NCBI GenBank assembly: GCA_052170475.1
Contig: JBQNAL010000006.1
Location: 62,001-126,000 of the forward strand
Length of the DNA stretch: 64,000 nucleotides
Source of the DNA: CAJPQU01 sp052170475
GTDB taxonomy: Bacteria > Bacillota > Negativicutes > Selenomonadales > Selenomonadaceae
Direction of reading: 5' to 3'
Shown: in pieces, positions 32,628 to 41,369 of the stretch
Layout: the number at the start of each line of letters is the position of its first letter
How positions within the stretch are numbered: position 1 is the stretch's first letter
The notes under the pieces: generated by a model
What the model was told of the DNA's origin: nothing
What the model saw: only the letters and a program-made list of their open reading frames with translations
Databases searched by the model: none
Position numbers and translations under genes: made by a program

Positions 32628-34852
32628 TCAGATACGCTCTCCTTTCCCTGACCGCCAAAAGAGCGGGTGACGCTAAACACATCTTTCAGTCGGCGGAGCT
32701 TCGTCATGAGCTGGCTGACCTGCTGGGCGCTCTTGACGTCCAGCCCCATGATGACGGTAGACGTCTTGTTGCTGCGGTTGGGCTTTGCGTTGATGGAGCT
32801 GATGTTGATCTTCATCTCCGACGGCACCGCCAAGAGTTTCGTCAAAACGCCGCTCTGATCGTTGCAAATGATGGCGATCTGTACCGTGTACACTTTGTCA
32901 AGGCCAATGTCCCAATTCACTTCGATGACCCGCGCCAAGCTATCCACATCGCTCACGACGTTTGGGCAGTCCGCCCGATGCACGGATACGCCCCGCCCGC
33001 GGGTGATGTAGCCAACGATGGGATCACCGGGAATGGGGTTGCAGCAGCGCGCCAAGCGAACGAGAAGCCCGCCTTCCCCTTCCACCAATATCCCGTGACT
33101 GGACTTTTTCACCGTCCCTTGAGAAGGCTTCAATTCGCTGAGCAGTTTAGAAATATCGGGGGACGTCGTTTCTTTGAGATCGCGCTTGTGCAGCTCGATG
33201 AGCTTTGACATGATCCCATGGGTGGTCAAGCCACCGTAGCCAAGGGAAGCCAAGAGATCTTCTTCGCCGGCGAGCTTGAGTTTTTGCGCCACTTCACCGA
33301 GTCGTCCATCTTTCATCAAGGCTTTTGGTTCGTAGCCTAAGCGTTTCGCCTCTTTTTCAATGAGTTCCATGCCCCGGAGGATATTTTCTTCCCGCCGTGC
33401 TTTTTTGAACCAAGAACGAATTTTATTGCGTGTTTCCGAGGAAGCCACGATGTTCAACCAGTCGCGGCTGGGACCGTTGTTTGCCTGATTGGTGATGATG
33501 GAAACGATGTCGCCATTTTTCAGCTTATATTCGAGGGGAACGAGACGACCATTGACCTTCGCTCCCACACAGTGATTTCCGACTTCAGTGTGAATGCGAT
33601 AGGCAAAATCCAAGGGTATGGAGCCTTTGGGAAGATCAATGACGTCGCCCCGGGGGGTAAAGACAAAAACTTCATCGGAAAAGACGTCGACCTTGAGGGC
33701 TTCCACGTATTCCCGCGGATCGCTCAGTTCCTGCTGAAGGCTGACCATCTGCCTGAGCCACGAGAGCTTTTTATCGTATTCCCCTGCCGCACCGACGCTT
33801 TTTCCGGCTTCTTTGTATTTCCAGTGTGCCGCGAAACCGTACTCGGACACTTGGTGCATGGCGAAGGTACGAATCTGAATCTCCAACGGATATCCCCGCG
33901 TCATGACGGTGGTGTGCAGCGATTGATAGCCGTTCGATTTTGGCATGGCGATATAGTCTTTGAATCGTCCCGGCATCGGCTTCCACATCTCATGGATAAT
34001 GCCCAAAACGGCATAGCAATCGCGGACAGACTCCACGAGCACCCGAACGGCAGACAGATCGTAAATCTCGCTGATGTCCTTGTTGTCCCGTTTCATCTTT
34101 TTATAAATGCTGTAAAAATGTTTCGCTCTCCCCCGAATCTCCGCTTTGACATTCGCGCTGGTCAGCCTTTCTCGAAGCTGTTCCATAGCAAGATCAATGA
34201 AGGCCTGGCGTTCCTGCCGCTTCTGCTTGACATTTTCTACCAAGTCATAATAACTGGTTGGTTCTAAATAGCGCAGGCAAAGATCCTCTAGCTCGCACTT
34301 GATACTGGAAATACCCAATCGATTGGCCAAAGGAGCGTAGATTTCGATGGTTTCCGTGGCAATGCGCTTTTGCTTATCCTCACGCATGTATTTCAATGTG
34401 CGCATGTTGTGCAGCCGATCTGCTAATTTGATGAGAATGACGCGAATGTCCTTCGCCATGGCGATAAAGAGTTTGCGATAATTCTCCAACTGCTGCTCTT
34501 CTTTTGATTTATATTCGATGCGCCCTAATTTCGTCACGCCGTCGATGAGCATGGCCACTTCGTTTCCGAACTTTTCCTGCATTTCCTCAATGGTGTAGGT
34601 CGTGTCCTCCACTACATCATGAAGCAGCGCTGCGCTGATCGTCGCTTCATCCAAGTGCATGTCTACCAAGATGCCTGCCACATGAAGAGGATGAATGATG
34701 TATGCTTCCCCGGAGGCACGCTTTTGTCCAGCGTGTGCCGATTCGGCCAGATCGTAGGCACGCTGAATGATGGCTAAGTCCGCTTCCGGCTGCGTTTGCC
34801 GAACGCCGTCCAACAGGTCATCAATCGAGAGGTTCTCTTTGCTGTCCACCAT
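32624..34852 (-). CDS. rel: Bifunctional (p)ppGpp synthetase/hydrolase Rel
   Basis: 742 aa. Order: HD hydrolase (~45-150; 'HPLHVAGILVDM', 'ALLHDVVEDTTYT'), synthetase (~230-345; 'GRFKDYIAMPKSNGYQSLHTTVM'), TGS (~390-455; 'DVFVFTPRGDVIDLPKGSIPLDFAYRIHTEVGN' region), helical, a zinc-finger-like CC...H..C ('RCCNPIPGDPIVGYITRGRGVSVHRADCPN'), and C-terminal ACT (~665-735). The HDxxxED motif is intact and the synthetase has RFKD, the RXKD form of bifunctional enzymes. So both making and breaking (p)ppGpp are predicted. Located between recJ and the MBL gene. SD AGGAGATGAAG. Confidence 0.95.
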   Translation of the reverse strand: MVDSKENLSIDDLLDGVRQTQPEADLAIIQRAYDLAESAHAGQKRASGEAYIIHPLHVAGILVDMHLDEATISAALLHDVVEDTTYTIEEMQEKFGNEVAMLIDGVTKLGRIEYKSKEEQQLENYRKLFIAMAKDIRVILIKLADRLHNMRTLKYMREDKQKRIATETIEIYAPLANRLGISSIKCELEDLCLRYLEPTSYYDLVENVKQKRQERQAFIDLAMEQLRERLTSANVKAEIRGRAKHFYSIYKKMKRDNKDISEIYDLSAVRVLVESVRDCYAVLGIIHEMWKPMPGRFKDYIAMPKSNGYQSLHTTVMTRGYPLEIQIRTFAMHQVSEYGFAAHWKYKEAGKSVGAAGEYDKKLSWLRQMVSLQQELSDPREYVEALKVDVFSDEVFVFTPRGDVIDLPKGSIPLDFAYRIHTEVGNHCVGAKVNGRLVPLEYKLKNGDIVSIITNQANNGPSRDWLNIVASSETRNKIRSWFKKARREENILRGMELIEKEAKRLGYEPKALMKDGRLGEVAQKLKLAGEEDLLASLGYGGLTTHGIMSKLIELHKRDLKETTSPDISKLLSELKPSQGTVKKSSHGILVEGEGGLLVRLARCCNPIPGDPIVGYITRGRGVSVHRADCPNVVSDVDSLARVIEVNWDIGLDKVYTVQIAIICNDQSGVLTKLLAVPSEMKINISSINAKPNRSNKTSTVIMGLDVKSAQQVSQLMTKLRRLKDVFSVTRSFGGQGKESVSE

Positions 34853-35008
34853 CCGGCTTCATCTCCTTTTCGCGCTTCGTGCCATGTGGGGTTTTGTATT
34901 TGCTAAGTGGTGAGGTATATATTCTCACTAAGTTCGCGCTTCCCTTCGGTCGCGCTCTCTAAGTGTTCATATTATACCATCAATTGTGTGCTGATACCAT
35001 GCGCCACC

Positions 35009-36952
35009 TTACGCTAACGTCCCGTGCATAAAGGTATCAGAATCTTCCAAGGAGAGCTTTTGGCGAGGGGGCGGCGGAATCCGCCAGCCGTTTTCCGTGC
35101 GCTGCATGAGGCCTAATTCCGTGAAGATGCGGCAAGCGCAGGAAAAAGTATACATCGAGACGCCGCACCGAAGAGCAACTTTCCGCTCATCCATCGCTAA
35201 TTTTCCTTCTTCTGCCAGCGCCTTTAAGGCTCGATACACACGGGCGAGGGTATCGCGGTCAGGAAATATTCTCCGGCTGGCTGCTTCCCGCAGGGCAGCC
35301 AATCGGCATTGTGGGAATCGTTCCCCGTGCCACACATTGATTTCCGTTTCGTAGGCAATATCTATGGAACCGGCTTCGACAAAAGGTGCTTCTTCCCCCA
35401 TGCGCCAGCCCACGACCCGCGTCTCGCCAACGGAAAAACGGAGGTGGTTTTTCGCCTCCCCCATGAGGCGGCAAGACTGTGCTGTCACTTCCTGACCGAA
35501 GAAAAGCGGACGGGGGTTACCCACGCCAAAAGGCTCTAAAAGGGCGATCTCATCTAAAAGATCGAGGGTGAGTGCGGCGGGATTGAGTTCTGCCGCCGCA
35601 GTTAAGACGGGAACATAATCTTCTGGTGTCAAGTGGAGGGCGGCAAATTTTTCCAAGCCGTCCCGCAGTGCGTTTACGTTACCCTCCGCCACAGAGAGAC
35701 CAGCTGCCATGGCATGACCGCCGAACTGGAGCAGGGTATCCCCACAGGCGGCGAGCGCGTCAAAGATGTTGCACCCCGGAATGCTGCGGCACGATCCCTT
35801 TCCTACGCCGTTTTCTAAACTGATGACCACAGAGGGACGATAGTATCGTTCCGTCAGCCGCGACGCCACTAAGCCAATGACCCCGTGGTGCCACCCCTCC
35901 CCCGCCACCACGAGGAATCGTGCCTTTTCCTTGTCGGTGGACGCGATCTGTTCTTCCGCCTGCGCTAAAATATCCTGTTCTACCGCCTTGCGCTCGGCAT
36001 TAGCGGCATTGAGTTCCTCCGCCAAGAGAGCTGCCTTTGCCCGATCATCGGAGAGAAGCAGCTCGACCCCTTTGGCTGCTGTCTCCAATCGCCCCGCTGC
36101 GTTGAGCCGCGGTCCTAAGACAAAGCCAATGTGTCCGGCGGTGATGGGCTGCCCGTCGAGTCCAGCGCTTCGGATGAGTTCTGCCAAGCCGATCAGTGGC
36201 GTGGTGGAAAAGCACCGCAACCCCTCCCGCACCAATTTGCGATTTTCGTCTAGGAGCGGTACCATGTCGGCTACGGTACCCAAGGCCACCAATTCCAAAT
36301 CCTCCGTAAATTCTTCCCCGCGCAGTCTTTGCCAAAGGGCTTGACAAAGTTTCCATGCTACACCCACGCCGGCCAAATCTGAGAACGGATAGGTGTCTCC
36401 TTCTCTATGGGGATTGACCACCGCCACAGCGGGCGGCAAGACAGTGCCCGGCAAATGGTGATCGGTGATCACGATGTCGAGGCTCCCGCGCAGCATTGCC
36501 ACTTCCTCGACGGCGGAAATGCCGCAGTCCACGGTCACAACTACGGAAAAGCCCTCTTTCGCCAATCTCCGCAGCGCTTCTTCATGGAGCCCGTATCCCT
36601 CCTGCCGTACCGGGATGTAGTATGACGCCTTCGCGCCCAATCGGCGCAGTGTGCGAAGCAGCAGGGTGGTAGCGGTGATGCCGTCCACATCGTAATCGCC
36701 GTAGACGGCAATTTCCTCGCCGGCAGCGATGGCTTTTTCTACGCGCACGACCGCTTTTTCCATATCGAGCAGCAGAAATGGATCATGGTAGCGCTGCTCG
36801 GTTTCAGGATGCAAAAAACGACGCGCCGCCTCGGGTTCGGTGATCCCACGCTGGGCGAGGAGCCGCGCCACGAGCGGCGTAACTCCTACCTCGGCGGTTA
36901 AACGGTGTTCGACAGCTTCCTCCCGTGCGCTGAGGCGCCAAATCTTGTCCAT
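35009..36952 (-). CDS. recJ: Single-stranded-DNA exonuclease RecJ
   Basis: 647 aa from ATG 36952 (SD GGAG 8 bases upstream; an in-frame GTG at 36958 is too near the SD). 5'-3' ssDNA exonuclease for recombination and mismatch repair. DHH phosphoesterase motifs: 'AVYGDYDVDGITATTLLLRTL' (I), 'VVVTVDCGISA' (II), 'VITDHHLPG' (III) and 'GGHAMAAGLSV' in the DHHA1 part, then an OB fold. The C-terminal ~80 residues (ALKALAEEGKLAMDERKVALRCGVSMYTF...) look like a winged-helix extension, as in several Firmicutes RecJ. Last but two in the tgt-sec operon-like series. Confidence 0.94.
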   Translation of the reverse strand: MDKIWRLSAREEAVEHRLTAEVGVTPLVARLLAQRGITEPEAARRFLHPETEQRYHDPFLLLDMEKAVVRVEKAIAAGEEIAVYGDYDVDGITATTLLLRTLRRLGAKASYYIPVRQEGYGLHEEALRRLAKEGFSVVVTVDCGISAVEEVAMLRGSLDIVITDHHLPGTVLPPAVAVVNPHREGDTYPFSDLAGVGVAWKLCQALWQRLRGEEFTEDLELVALGTVADMVPLLDENRKLVREGLRCFSTTPLIGLAELIRSAGLDGQPITAGHIGFVLGPRLNAAGRLETAAKGVELLLSDDRAKAALLAEELNAANAERKAVEQDILAQAEEQIASTDKEKARFLVVAGEGWHHGVIGLVASRLTERYYRPSVVISLENGVGKGSCRSIPGCNIFDALAACGDTLLQFGGHAMAAGLSVAEGNVNALRDGLEKFAALHLTPEDYVPVLTAAAELNPAALTLDLLDEIALLEPFGVGNPRPLFFGQEVTAQSCRLMGEAKNHLRFSVGETRVVGWRMGEEAPFVEAGSIDIAYETEINVWHGERFPQCRLAALREAASRRIFPDRDTLARVYRALKALAEEGKLAMDERKVALRCGVSMYTFSCACRIFTELGLMQRTENGWRIPPPPRQKLSLEDSDTFMHGTLA

Positions 36953-36978
36953 CGTCACACTCCTACGCTTATGTGCCT

Positions 36979-37048
36979 AAAAAAGAACCGCGCCCCCGCC
37001 ACCTCCCGCCGTCAGTGGGATACAAGGCTGAAACGCGGTACCTCGGTT
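36979..37048 (-). promoter_or_regulatory. T-box-like antiterminator/terminator module upstream of recJ
   Basis: Minus strand 37048-37034 reads AACCGAGGTACCGCG, agreeing with the T-box consensus AAGGGTGGNACCGCG at 12 of 15 positions, including all of GGTACCGCG. The 3' half ACCGCG is complementary to CGCGGT (36992-36987), which is followed by TCTTTTTT (T-run 36984-36979), the usual competing terminator. Only about 28 bases separate the module from secF, so a specifier stem would have to lie within secF; none was found. It could be a remnant, or a simple terminator. Confidence 0.45.
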
Positions 37049-37075
37049 CATCTTTTATGATGTGGCGTATCCTCG

Positions 37076-37999
37076 TCAGCGCACCATGTTGGCGCTTTCC
37101 TGTTTTTGGCGTTTCCGCTTTTCCCCGAGATTGCGCAGGGTCACCCAGAGGGGGCTGGCAATGAAAATCGACGAATAGCAGCCGCTCAAAAAGCCCACCA
37201 AGAGAGCGAAGGAGAAGTCCTTCGTTGTATCGCCGCCGAACCAGTACAGGGCGAAGGTGGTGAACAAGACGGTGCAGACGGTGTAGATGGATCGCGTCAA
37301 GGTCTGGTATATACTTCGGTTAGCAAGCTCGGCCACATCGCCGCCACGCCGAAAATGGAGCTTCAGATTTTCCCGTACCCGATCAAAAATGACGATAGTA
37401 TCATTGATGGAATAGCCGACAATCGTCATGAGCGCCGCCACAAAGGAAGAATCCAGCTGGCGCTGGGTGAGGGAAAACGCTGCCAGCACAACCAATACGT
37501 CATGCACAAGCGCCAAGACCGCCGCCAAGCCAAATTTGAACTCAAAGCGGAAAGACACATAGACCACGATGAGCGCCCAAGAGAGAAGCGTCGCCCACAG
37601 GGCGTTGAGGAGAAGTTCCGTCCCCATGGTCGCCCCGACTTTTTCCTCCCGTAAAACAACGTAATTTCCCAAAGTGTCTTTCAGGGAGGCCATGATCGCC
37701 TTGCGCTCCGCCTCTTCTAAATCCACCGTCCGGATCATGACATCGCGCGCCTCTGTCACATTGGCCGCTTCGCCGGAAAGCTGGATGGTGCTGTTATCTA
37801 AATTGTAGGTTTTCATCACGTCACGGACGTTTTGTATGCCTACGGGCGAGTCGAAGCGCAGCTCGATGATGGTGCCTCCTGTAAAGTCGATACCAAAATT
37901 GAACCCCTTGATGAACATGCAGAGAATACCAGGTATAATGATCAAGAGGGAGATAGCATACCAGATCTTTCGCCGTCCTACGATGTCAAACTCAGGCAT
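37076..37999 (-). CDS. secF: Protein translocase subunit SecF
   Basis: 307 aa. Six predicted membrane helices; the SecF signature 'GIDFTGGTIIELRFD' follows TM1, and 'ALMTIVGYSINDTIVIFDRVRENL' marks TM4/5. Together with SecD uses the proton motive force to assist late steps of Sec export. The start overlaps the stop of secD by 8 bases. Confidence 0.96.
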   Translation of the reverse strand: MPEFDIVGRRKIWYAISLLIIIPGILCMFIKGFNFGIDFTGGTIIELRFDSPVGIQNVRDVMKTYNLDNSTIQLSGEAANVTEARDVMIRTVDLEEAERKAIMASLKDTLGNYVVLREEKVGATMGTELLLNALWATLLSWALIVVYVSFRFEFKFGLAAVLALVHDVLVVLAAFSLTQRQLDSSFVAALMTIVGYSINDTIVIFDRVRENLKLHFRRGGDVAELANRSIYQTLTRSIYTVCTVLFTTFALYWFGGDTTKDFSFALLVGFLSGCYSSIFIASPLWVTLRNLGEKRKRQKQESANMVR

Positions 38000-39236
38000 G
38001 ACGCGTCACCTCCCCTGCAGTTTCGCTCCGTCCGGCACCGTACACAAAGGGATTTTGAAGAAGATTTGCGCCAATGAGCAGCTTCAGCATGTATTGGGTG
38101 AGGGAAATCGCCGTCAGCATACTGAGGACGACGCCAAGCCCCAAGGTGATGGCAAAGCCGCGAATGGATCCGCTACCAAACATGAACAGCACGACGGCCG
38201 CGATGATCGTCGTGATATTGGAGTCAAAGATCGTGGTAAAAGCGCGCTTAAACCCAGCGTTCATCGCCGCTCGTAAGGTCTTTCCGATGCGGTATTCCTC
38301 CTTGAAATGTTCAAAGATTAAAACGTTCGCATCCACCGCCATGCCGATGGAGAGGATAATCCCCGCCACACCAGGCAAAGTCAGGGTCGCGTCCAAAAAT
38401 TTCAGCGCTGCCAACAGCATGAGGACGTAGGCCATCAAACTGATGTCGGCAATGAATCCAGACAAGCGATAAAAGAGCAGCATGAAAAGGAGAACCGCCC
38501 CGATCCCGATGGAAAACGCAAATTCGCTCTTGTCCTTGGAATCCTGTCCCAATGTCGGCCCTACGGTGCGCGTTTCGATGATGTTCACCTTTACCGGCAG
38601 GGCGCCGCTACGGAGCAAAATCGCTAAATTGTGCGCCTCTTCGAGGGTGCGCGAACCGGTGATGACTGCGCGGCCGCCAGTAATGGGTTCCTTAACGTTC
38701 GGCGCGGTCAAAACTTCTCCGTCCAAGAGGATGGAAATGCGTTTCCCGACGTTCTTCAAGGTGAGATCGGCAAATTTTTGACCGCCTTCGTCGCTGAAAT
38801 CAAGGGCGACTAAGTTCTGTCCCTGCTGATCCGTCTGCTCTTTCGCGTCTTTCAAATCGGTGCCCGTGAGGACGGTATGTCCAGCTTCATCTTGAAATTC
38901 CAGCATGGCCGTCTTTCCGATCACTTGGATCGCCTTGTCTGGATCCTTGATCCCCGGCAATTCCACGATGATCCGCCGCGTCCCCTGCCGCTGGATAATC
39001 GGCTCCGTCAGCCCCAACTCGTTGACGCGCTTTTCCATGATCCGCACGACACGCTCCATGGCGTCATCGTTCACCATCGCTTCCGGCGTATCCTCCGCCT
39101 CCAAAACGACGTGCGTACCGCCCTGTAAATCCAATCCCTGACGGATGGAATAGGCCAAGGGAGATACAAAGGCGATGAAAGCGCCGACGATCACGGCAAT
39201 CACCGTCAGCAATTTGAACAATTCTTCTTTTCGCAA
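37992..39236 (-). CDS. secD: Protein translocase subunit SecD
   Basis: 414 aa from a TTG at 39236 (SD AAAGGA 9 bases upstream). The family N-terminus is present: TM1 then 'GLDLQGGTHVVLEAED'. The periplasmic P1 domain is short, as in Firmicutes. TM4-6 include 'IILSIGMAVDANVLIFEHFKEE'. Five further helices follow the large loop. Operon mate of secF. Confidence 0.96.
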   Translation of the reverse strand: MRKEELFKLLTVIAVIVGAFIAFVSPLAYSIRQGLDLQGGTHVVLEAEDTPEAMVNDDAMERVVRIMEKRVNELGLTEPIIQRQGTRRIIVELPGIKDPDKAIQVIGKTAMLEFQDEAGHTVLTGTDLKDAKEQTDQQGQNLVALDFSDEGGQKFADLTLKNVGKRISILLDGEVLTAPNVKEPITGGRAVITGSRTLEEAHNLAILLRSGALPVKVNIIETRTVGPTLGQDSKDKSEFAFSIGIGAVLLFMLLFYRLSGFIADISLMAYVLMLLAALKFLDATLTLPGVAGIILSIGMAVDANVLIFEHFKEEYRIGKTLRAAMNAGFKRAFTTIFDSNITTIIAAVVLFMFGSGSIRGFAITLGLGVVLSMLTAISLTQYMLKLLIGANLLQNPFVYGAGRSETAGEVTRHA

Positions 39237-39282
39237 CGGCTTTCGTCCTTTCCTCTGTGTTTTCTAAGGCGCAAGATCCGCA

Positions 39283-39633
39283 TCAATCCTGCGCCCGACT
39301 GCATTGCTCAACAAAATCAATCACGGTTTTCCGCACTTCTTCAGCGGTCAGTGCGTCCGTCTGGATGTAGAGATCGGCGTGGGCGCGGGCGTCCGCGAGC
39401 CGCTGGTGTTGAACGCGGAGACGTTCCTCGTCCCAATAAACCACCCGCCGCTTTTTGATTGCCGGAAGCGTAGCGTCGATCATGACCAAAACATCCGGGT
39501 GACGCTTATTCCAAAAATCATGCACGCCCGAATGTTCCTGCGCTACGTTGTAGGCATCATATCCTGCCTCTCGCAACCCTTCGACCAGTGTCGTCTTGCC
39601 GGAAGCGCAAACCCCTACCACCGCGATTTTCAT
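39283..39633 (-). CDS. Small P-loop NTPase in the sec operon
   Basis: 116 aa from ATG 39633 with SD GAGGAGAACG; the ORF extended to 39669 would overlap the phosphatase. N-terminus 'MKIAVVGVCASGKTTLVEGLREAGYDAYNVAQEH' has a Walker A (GVCASGKTT) near the start. It then has 'PDVLVMIDATLPAIKKRR', which could be a base-binding or lid region. It is like small nucleoside/nucleotide kinases or a CobU/DPCK-sized protein, but no family can be named. 11 bases separate it from the phosphatase gene and ~46 from secD. Confidence 0.75.
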   Translation of the reverse strand: MKIAVVGVCASGKTTLVEGLREAGYDAYNVAQEHSGVHDFWNKRHPDVLVMIDATLPAIKKRRVVYWDEERLRVQHQRLADARAHADLYIQTDALTAEEVRKTVIDFVEQCSRAQD

Positions 39634-39644
39634 AGGCGTTCTCC

Positions 39645-40355
39645 TCAATATGGGCAAGAGGCCGTCCACTCTTCCACCTTTGCCCCCGGGGGTGTCTCCC
39701 CGACAAGACCCATGACCACCACGGTCATATCGTCACCTGCCTGCCCGTGATCCAAGTCCAAGGCATATTCTAAAATGCTGCGTGCCACGGACGATGCTTC
39801 CTCCGCCCGATGTTCCCGGATGATCTTCATGATTTTCTCAAAGTCCACCGTTGCACCGCCGCGCTTCTTGCCCGCCGCCTGCACGCCGTCGGTGTACGAA
39901 ACGACCATCATCCCCGGAGAAAACGGCACTTGATACATCAAGGGCTTCATGTGGCGATTCACACCGATAGGACCAACCGCTTCGTCGTAGACGGTCTCAT
40001 ACTCTTCTGTCCAAAGGATGACAGGACAGTTAGAATTACGGCTGATCACGACGGTTTCCGTCTCCACTTCGGCACTCAAGACGGTCAAGGTACAAGACAC
40101 CTTGCGATCCTTCACCGCGTAAAGATAATCATGCACGGCGCGTGCCACTGCGCCGTCGCGCGTGCCGTCAGCGATGAGCGCCACCGCTTTATTGACCACC
40201 CAGCTGCTCGTGTGGTGGGCGGCCAGCCCATTTCCCTGTCCGTCAGCAATGATCGCCGACAGACCGCCATGGGGACGCTCGGCAATATCGCAGCTATCGC
40301 CACAATAATCCATGGCATACTTCGCTGTGCGGGCGATCCCGATCTTAATCTCCAT
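39645..40355 (-). CDS. PP2C/SpoIIE-type serine phosphatase
   Basis: 236 aa, PPM fold. Metal-ligand motifs: 'AIIADGQGNGLAAHHTSSWVV' (Asp-Gly-x-Gly), 'VVSYTDGVQAA' and 'AGDDMTVVVMGL'. No sensory domain is present, so it resembles RsbX/RsbP-like single-domain phosphatases that act on anti-anti-sigma factors; partners are not in the window. It lies between the 5-formyl-THF cyclo-ligase gene and the small P-loop gene. Confidence 0.82.
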   Translation of the reverse strand: MEIKIGIARTAKYAMDYCGDSCDIAERPHGGLSAIIADGQGNGLAAHHTSSWVVNKAVALIADGTRDGAVARAVHDYLYAVKDRKVSCTLTVLSAEVETETVVISRNSNCPVILWTEEYETVYDEAVGPIGVNRHMKPLMYQVPFSPGMMVVSYTDGVQAAGKKRGGATVDFEKIMKIIREHRAEEASSVARSILEYALDLDHGQAGDDMTVVVMGLVGETPPGAKVEEWTASCPY

Positions 40356-40381
40356 CTCGATAACATTCCCTTACTGTTTTT

Positions 40382-40960
40382 CTATATGGGTAAAAAGCCT
40401 TCTTCCGTCAGCACCCGATGAACGCCGACATCATGCTCCACCGTTGGGAGAATCGGAAAAATTTGACAGGAATACGCCAGCGCGAGCCGAATCGCCTTCG
40501 CCGCGCGGGGCAAAAAGGCGTCGTAGAATCCGCCCCCCATCCCCAACCGCTGCCCGGTGGGAGAGAAAGCTACACCGGGTACAAGGATGAGGTCGATGGT
40601 CTCCGGATCCACACGGTGACGCACCGCCGGTTTTATCGTTCGTATCCCATACGCACCTTCCTCTAAATCCTCCATACGGGAAAGTTCTGCAGCTTCCATG
40701 CGGCGTTTCCCGACAATGTAGGGGATAGAAACTGCTTGCCCGCGCTCTATCAGACCGCGAAGAATCGCCTCCGTATGCACTTCATCCTCCATGGATACAT
40801 AGGCAAAAACGTGGCGGGCTGTAAGGAAAACCGCTTCCCCTTGCAGCCGCTCTCTTATGGCGGCGCTATACCTTGTCCTCTGGGCAGAGGAAAGGTTCCG
40901 CCGCAAGTCAAGCGCCCGCTGACGGAGTGCTTTTTTCGCCGCACCGATGGCCTCCGTCAT
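40382..40960 (-). CDS. 5-formyltetrahydrofolate cyclo-ligase
   Basis: 192 aa. Converts 5-formyl-THF with ATP to 5,10-methenyl-THF. Family marks: N-terminal 'KKALRQRALDLRRNLSSAQR', 'YVSMEDEVHTEAIL' and the C-terminal glycine-rich 'GQRLGMGGGFYDAFLPR' with the nucleotide-binding loop. Its ATG overlaps the yajC stop (ATGA). Known as MTHFS/YgfA/Fau. Confidence 0.92.
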   Translation of the reverse strand: MTEAIGAAKKALRQRALDLRRNLSSAQRTRYSAAIRERLQGEAVFLTARHVFAYVSMEDEVHTEAILRGLIERGQAVSIPYIVGKRRMEAAELSRMEDLEEGAYGIRTIKPAVRHRVDPETIDLILVPGVAFSPTGQRLGMGGGFYDAFLPRAAKAIRLALAYSCQIFPILPTVEHDVGVHRVLTEEGFLPI

Positions 40961-41289
40961 TTCGGTTCGGGGGAGGATTTCGCCGCCGGTTCTTCTTTGA
41001 CGGATTTTCCTTGGGAGAGATTGACAGAAATGGACGCACGCGCCACTTGGATGACCACTTGCTCTGCAATTTTCAGATCGATGATATTGTCCTTGAGCTC
41101 TAAGATTTCACCGTAAATACCGCCTACCGTCATGACCTTGTTGCCCTTGTGAAGATTTTTCAGCATATCCTCACGCCGGGCTTTCTCTGCGTTTTGCGGA
41201 CGAATCAGAAAAAAATGAAACGCCCCATACATCACCACCAACATGATAATCGGTGAATAGGCGGCAAAAAAGGTCTGAATGTCTTCCAC
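40957..41289 (-). CDS. yajC: Preprotein translocase accessory subunit YajC
   Basis: 110 aa from GTG 41289, 7 bases after SD AAGGGGAG; a TTG at 41313 gives a longer, less likely form. One transmembrane helix with the family end (IIMLVVMYGAFHFFLIRPQ), then 'MLKNLHKGNKVMTVGGIYGEILEL'. Charged Lys/Glu/Ser tail. Associated with SecDF; gene order tgt-yajC-...-secD-secF is conserved in bacteria, here with three genes inserted. Confidence 0.93.
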   Translation of the reverse strand: MEDIQTFFAAYSPIIMLVVMYGAFHFFLIRPQNAEKARREDMLKNLHKGNKVMTVGGIYGEILELKDNIIDLKIAEQVVIQVARASISVNLSQGKSVKEEPAAKSSPEPK

Positions 41290-41369
41290 GCTCTGGCTCC
41301 CCTTTCGATGCAAGAATCATTCGTTATGATAACATACCAATTATTCGCCATAAAATGCGATTTCCCTTT

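Noticed and set aside
34865..34990. Partial repeats (CTAAGTGGTGAG, CTCACTAAG, CGCGCT) between recJ and rel
   Set aside because: Imperfect pairing, no clear ends, and no other copy seen; insufficient to call an element.
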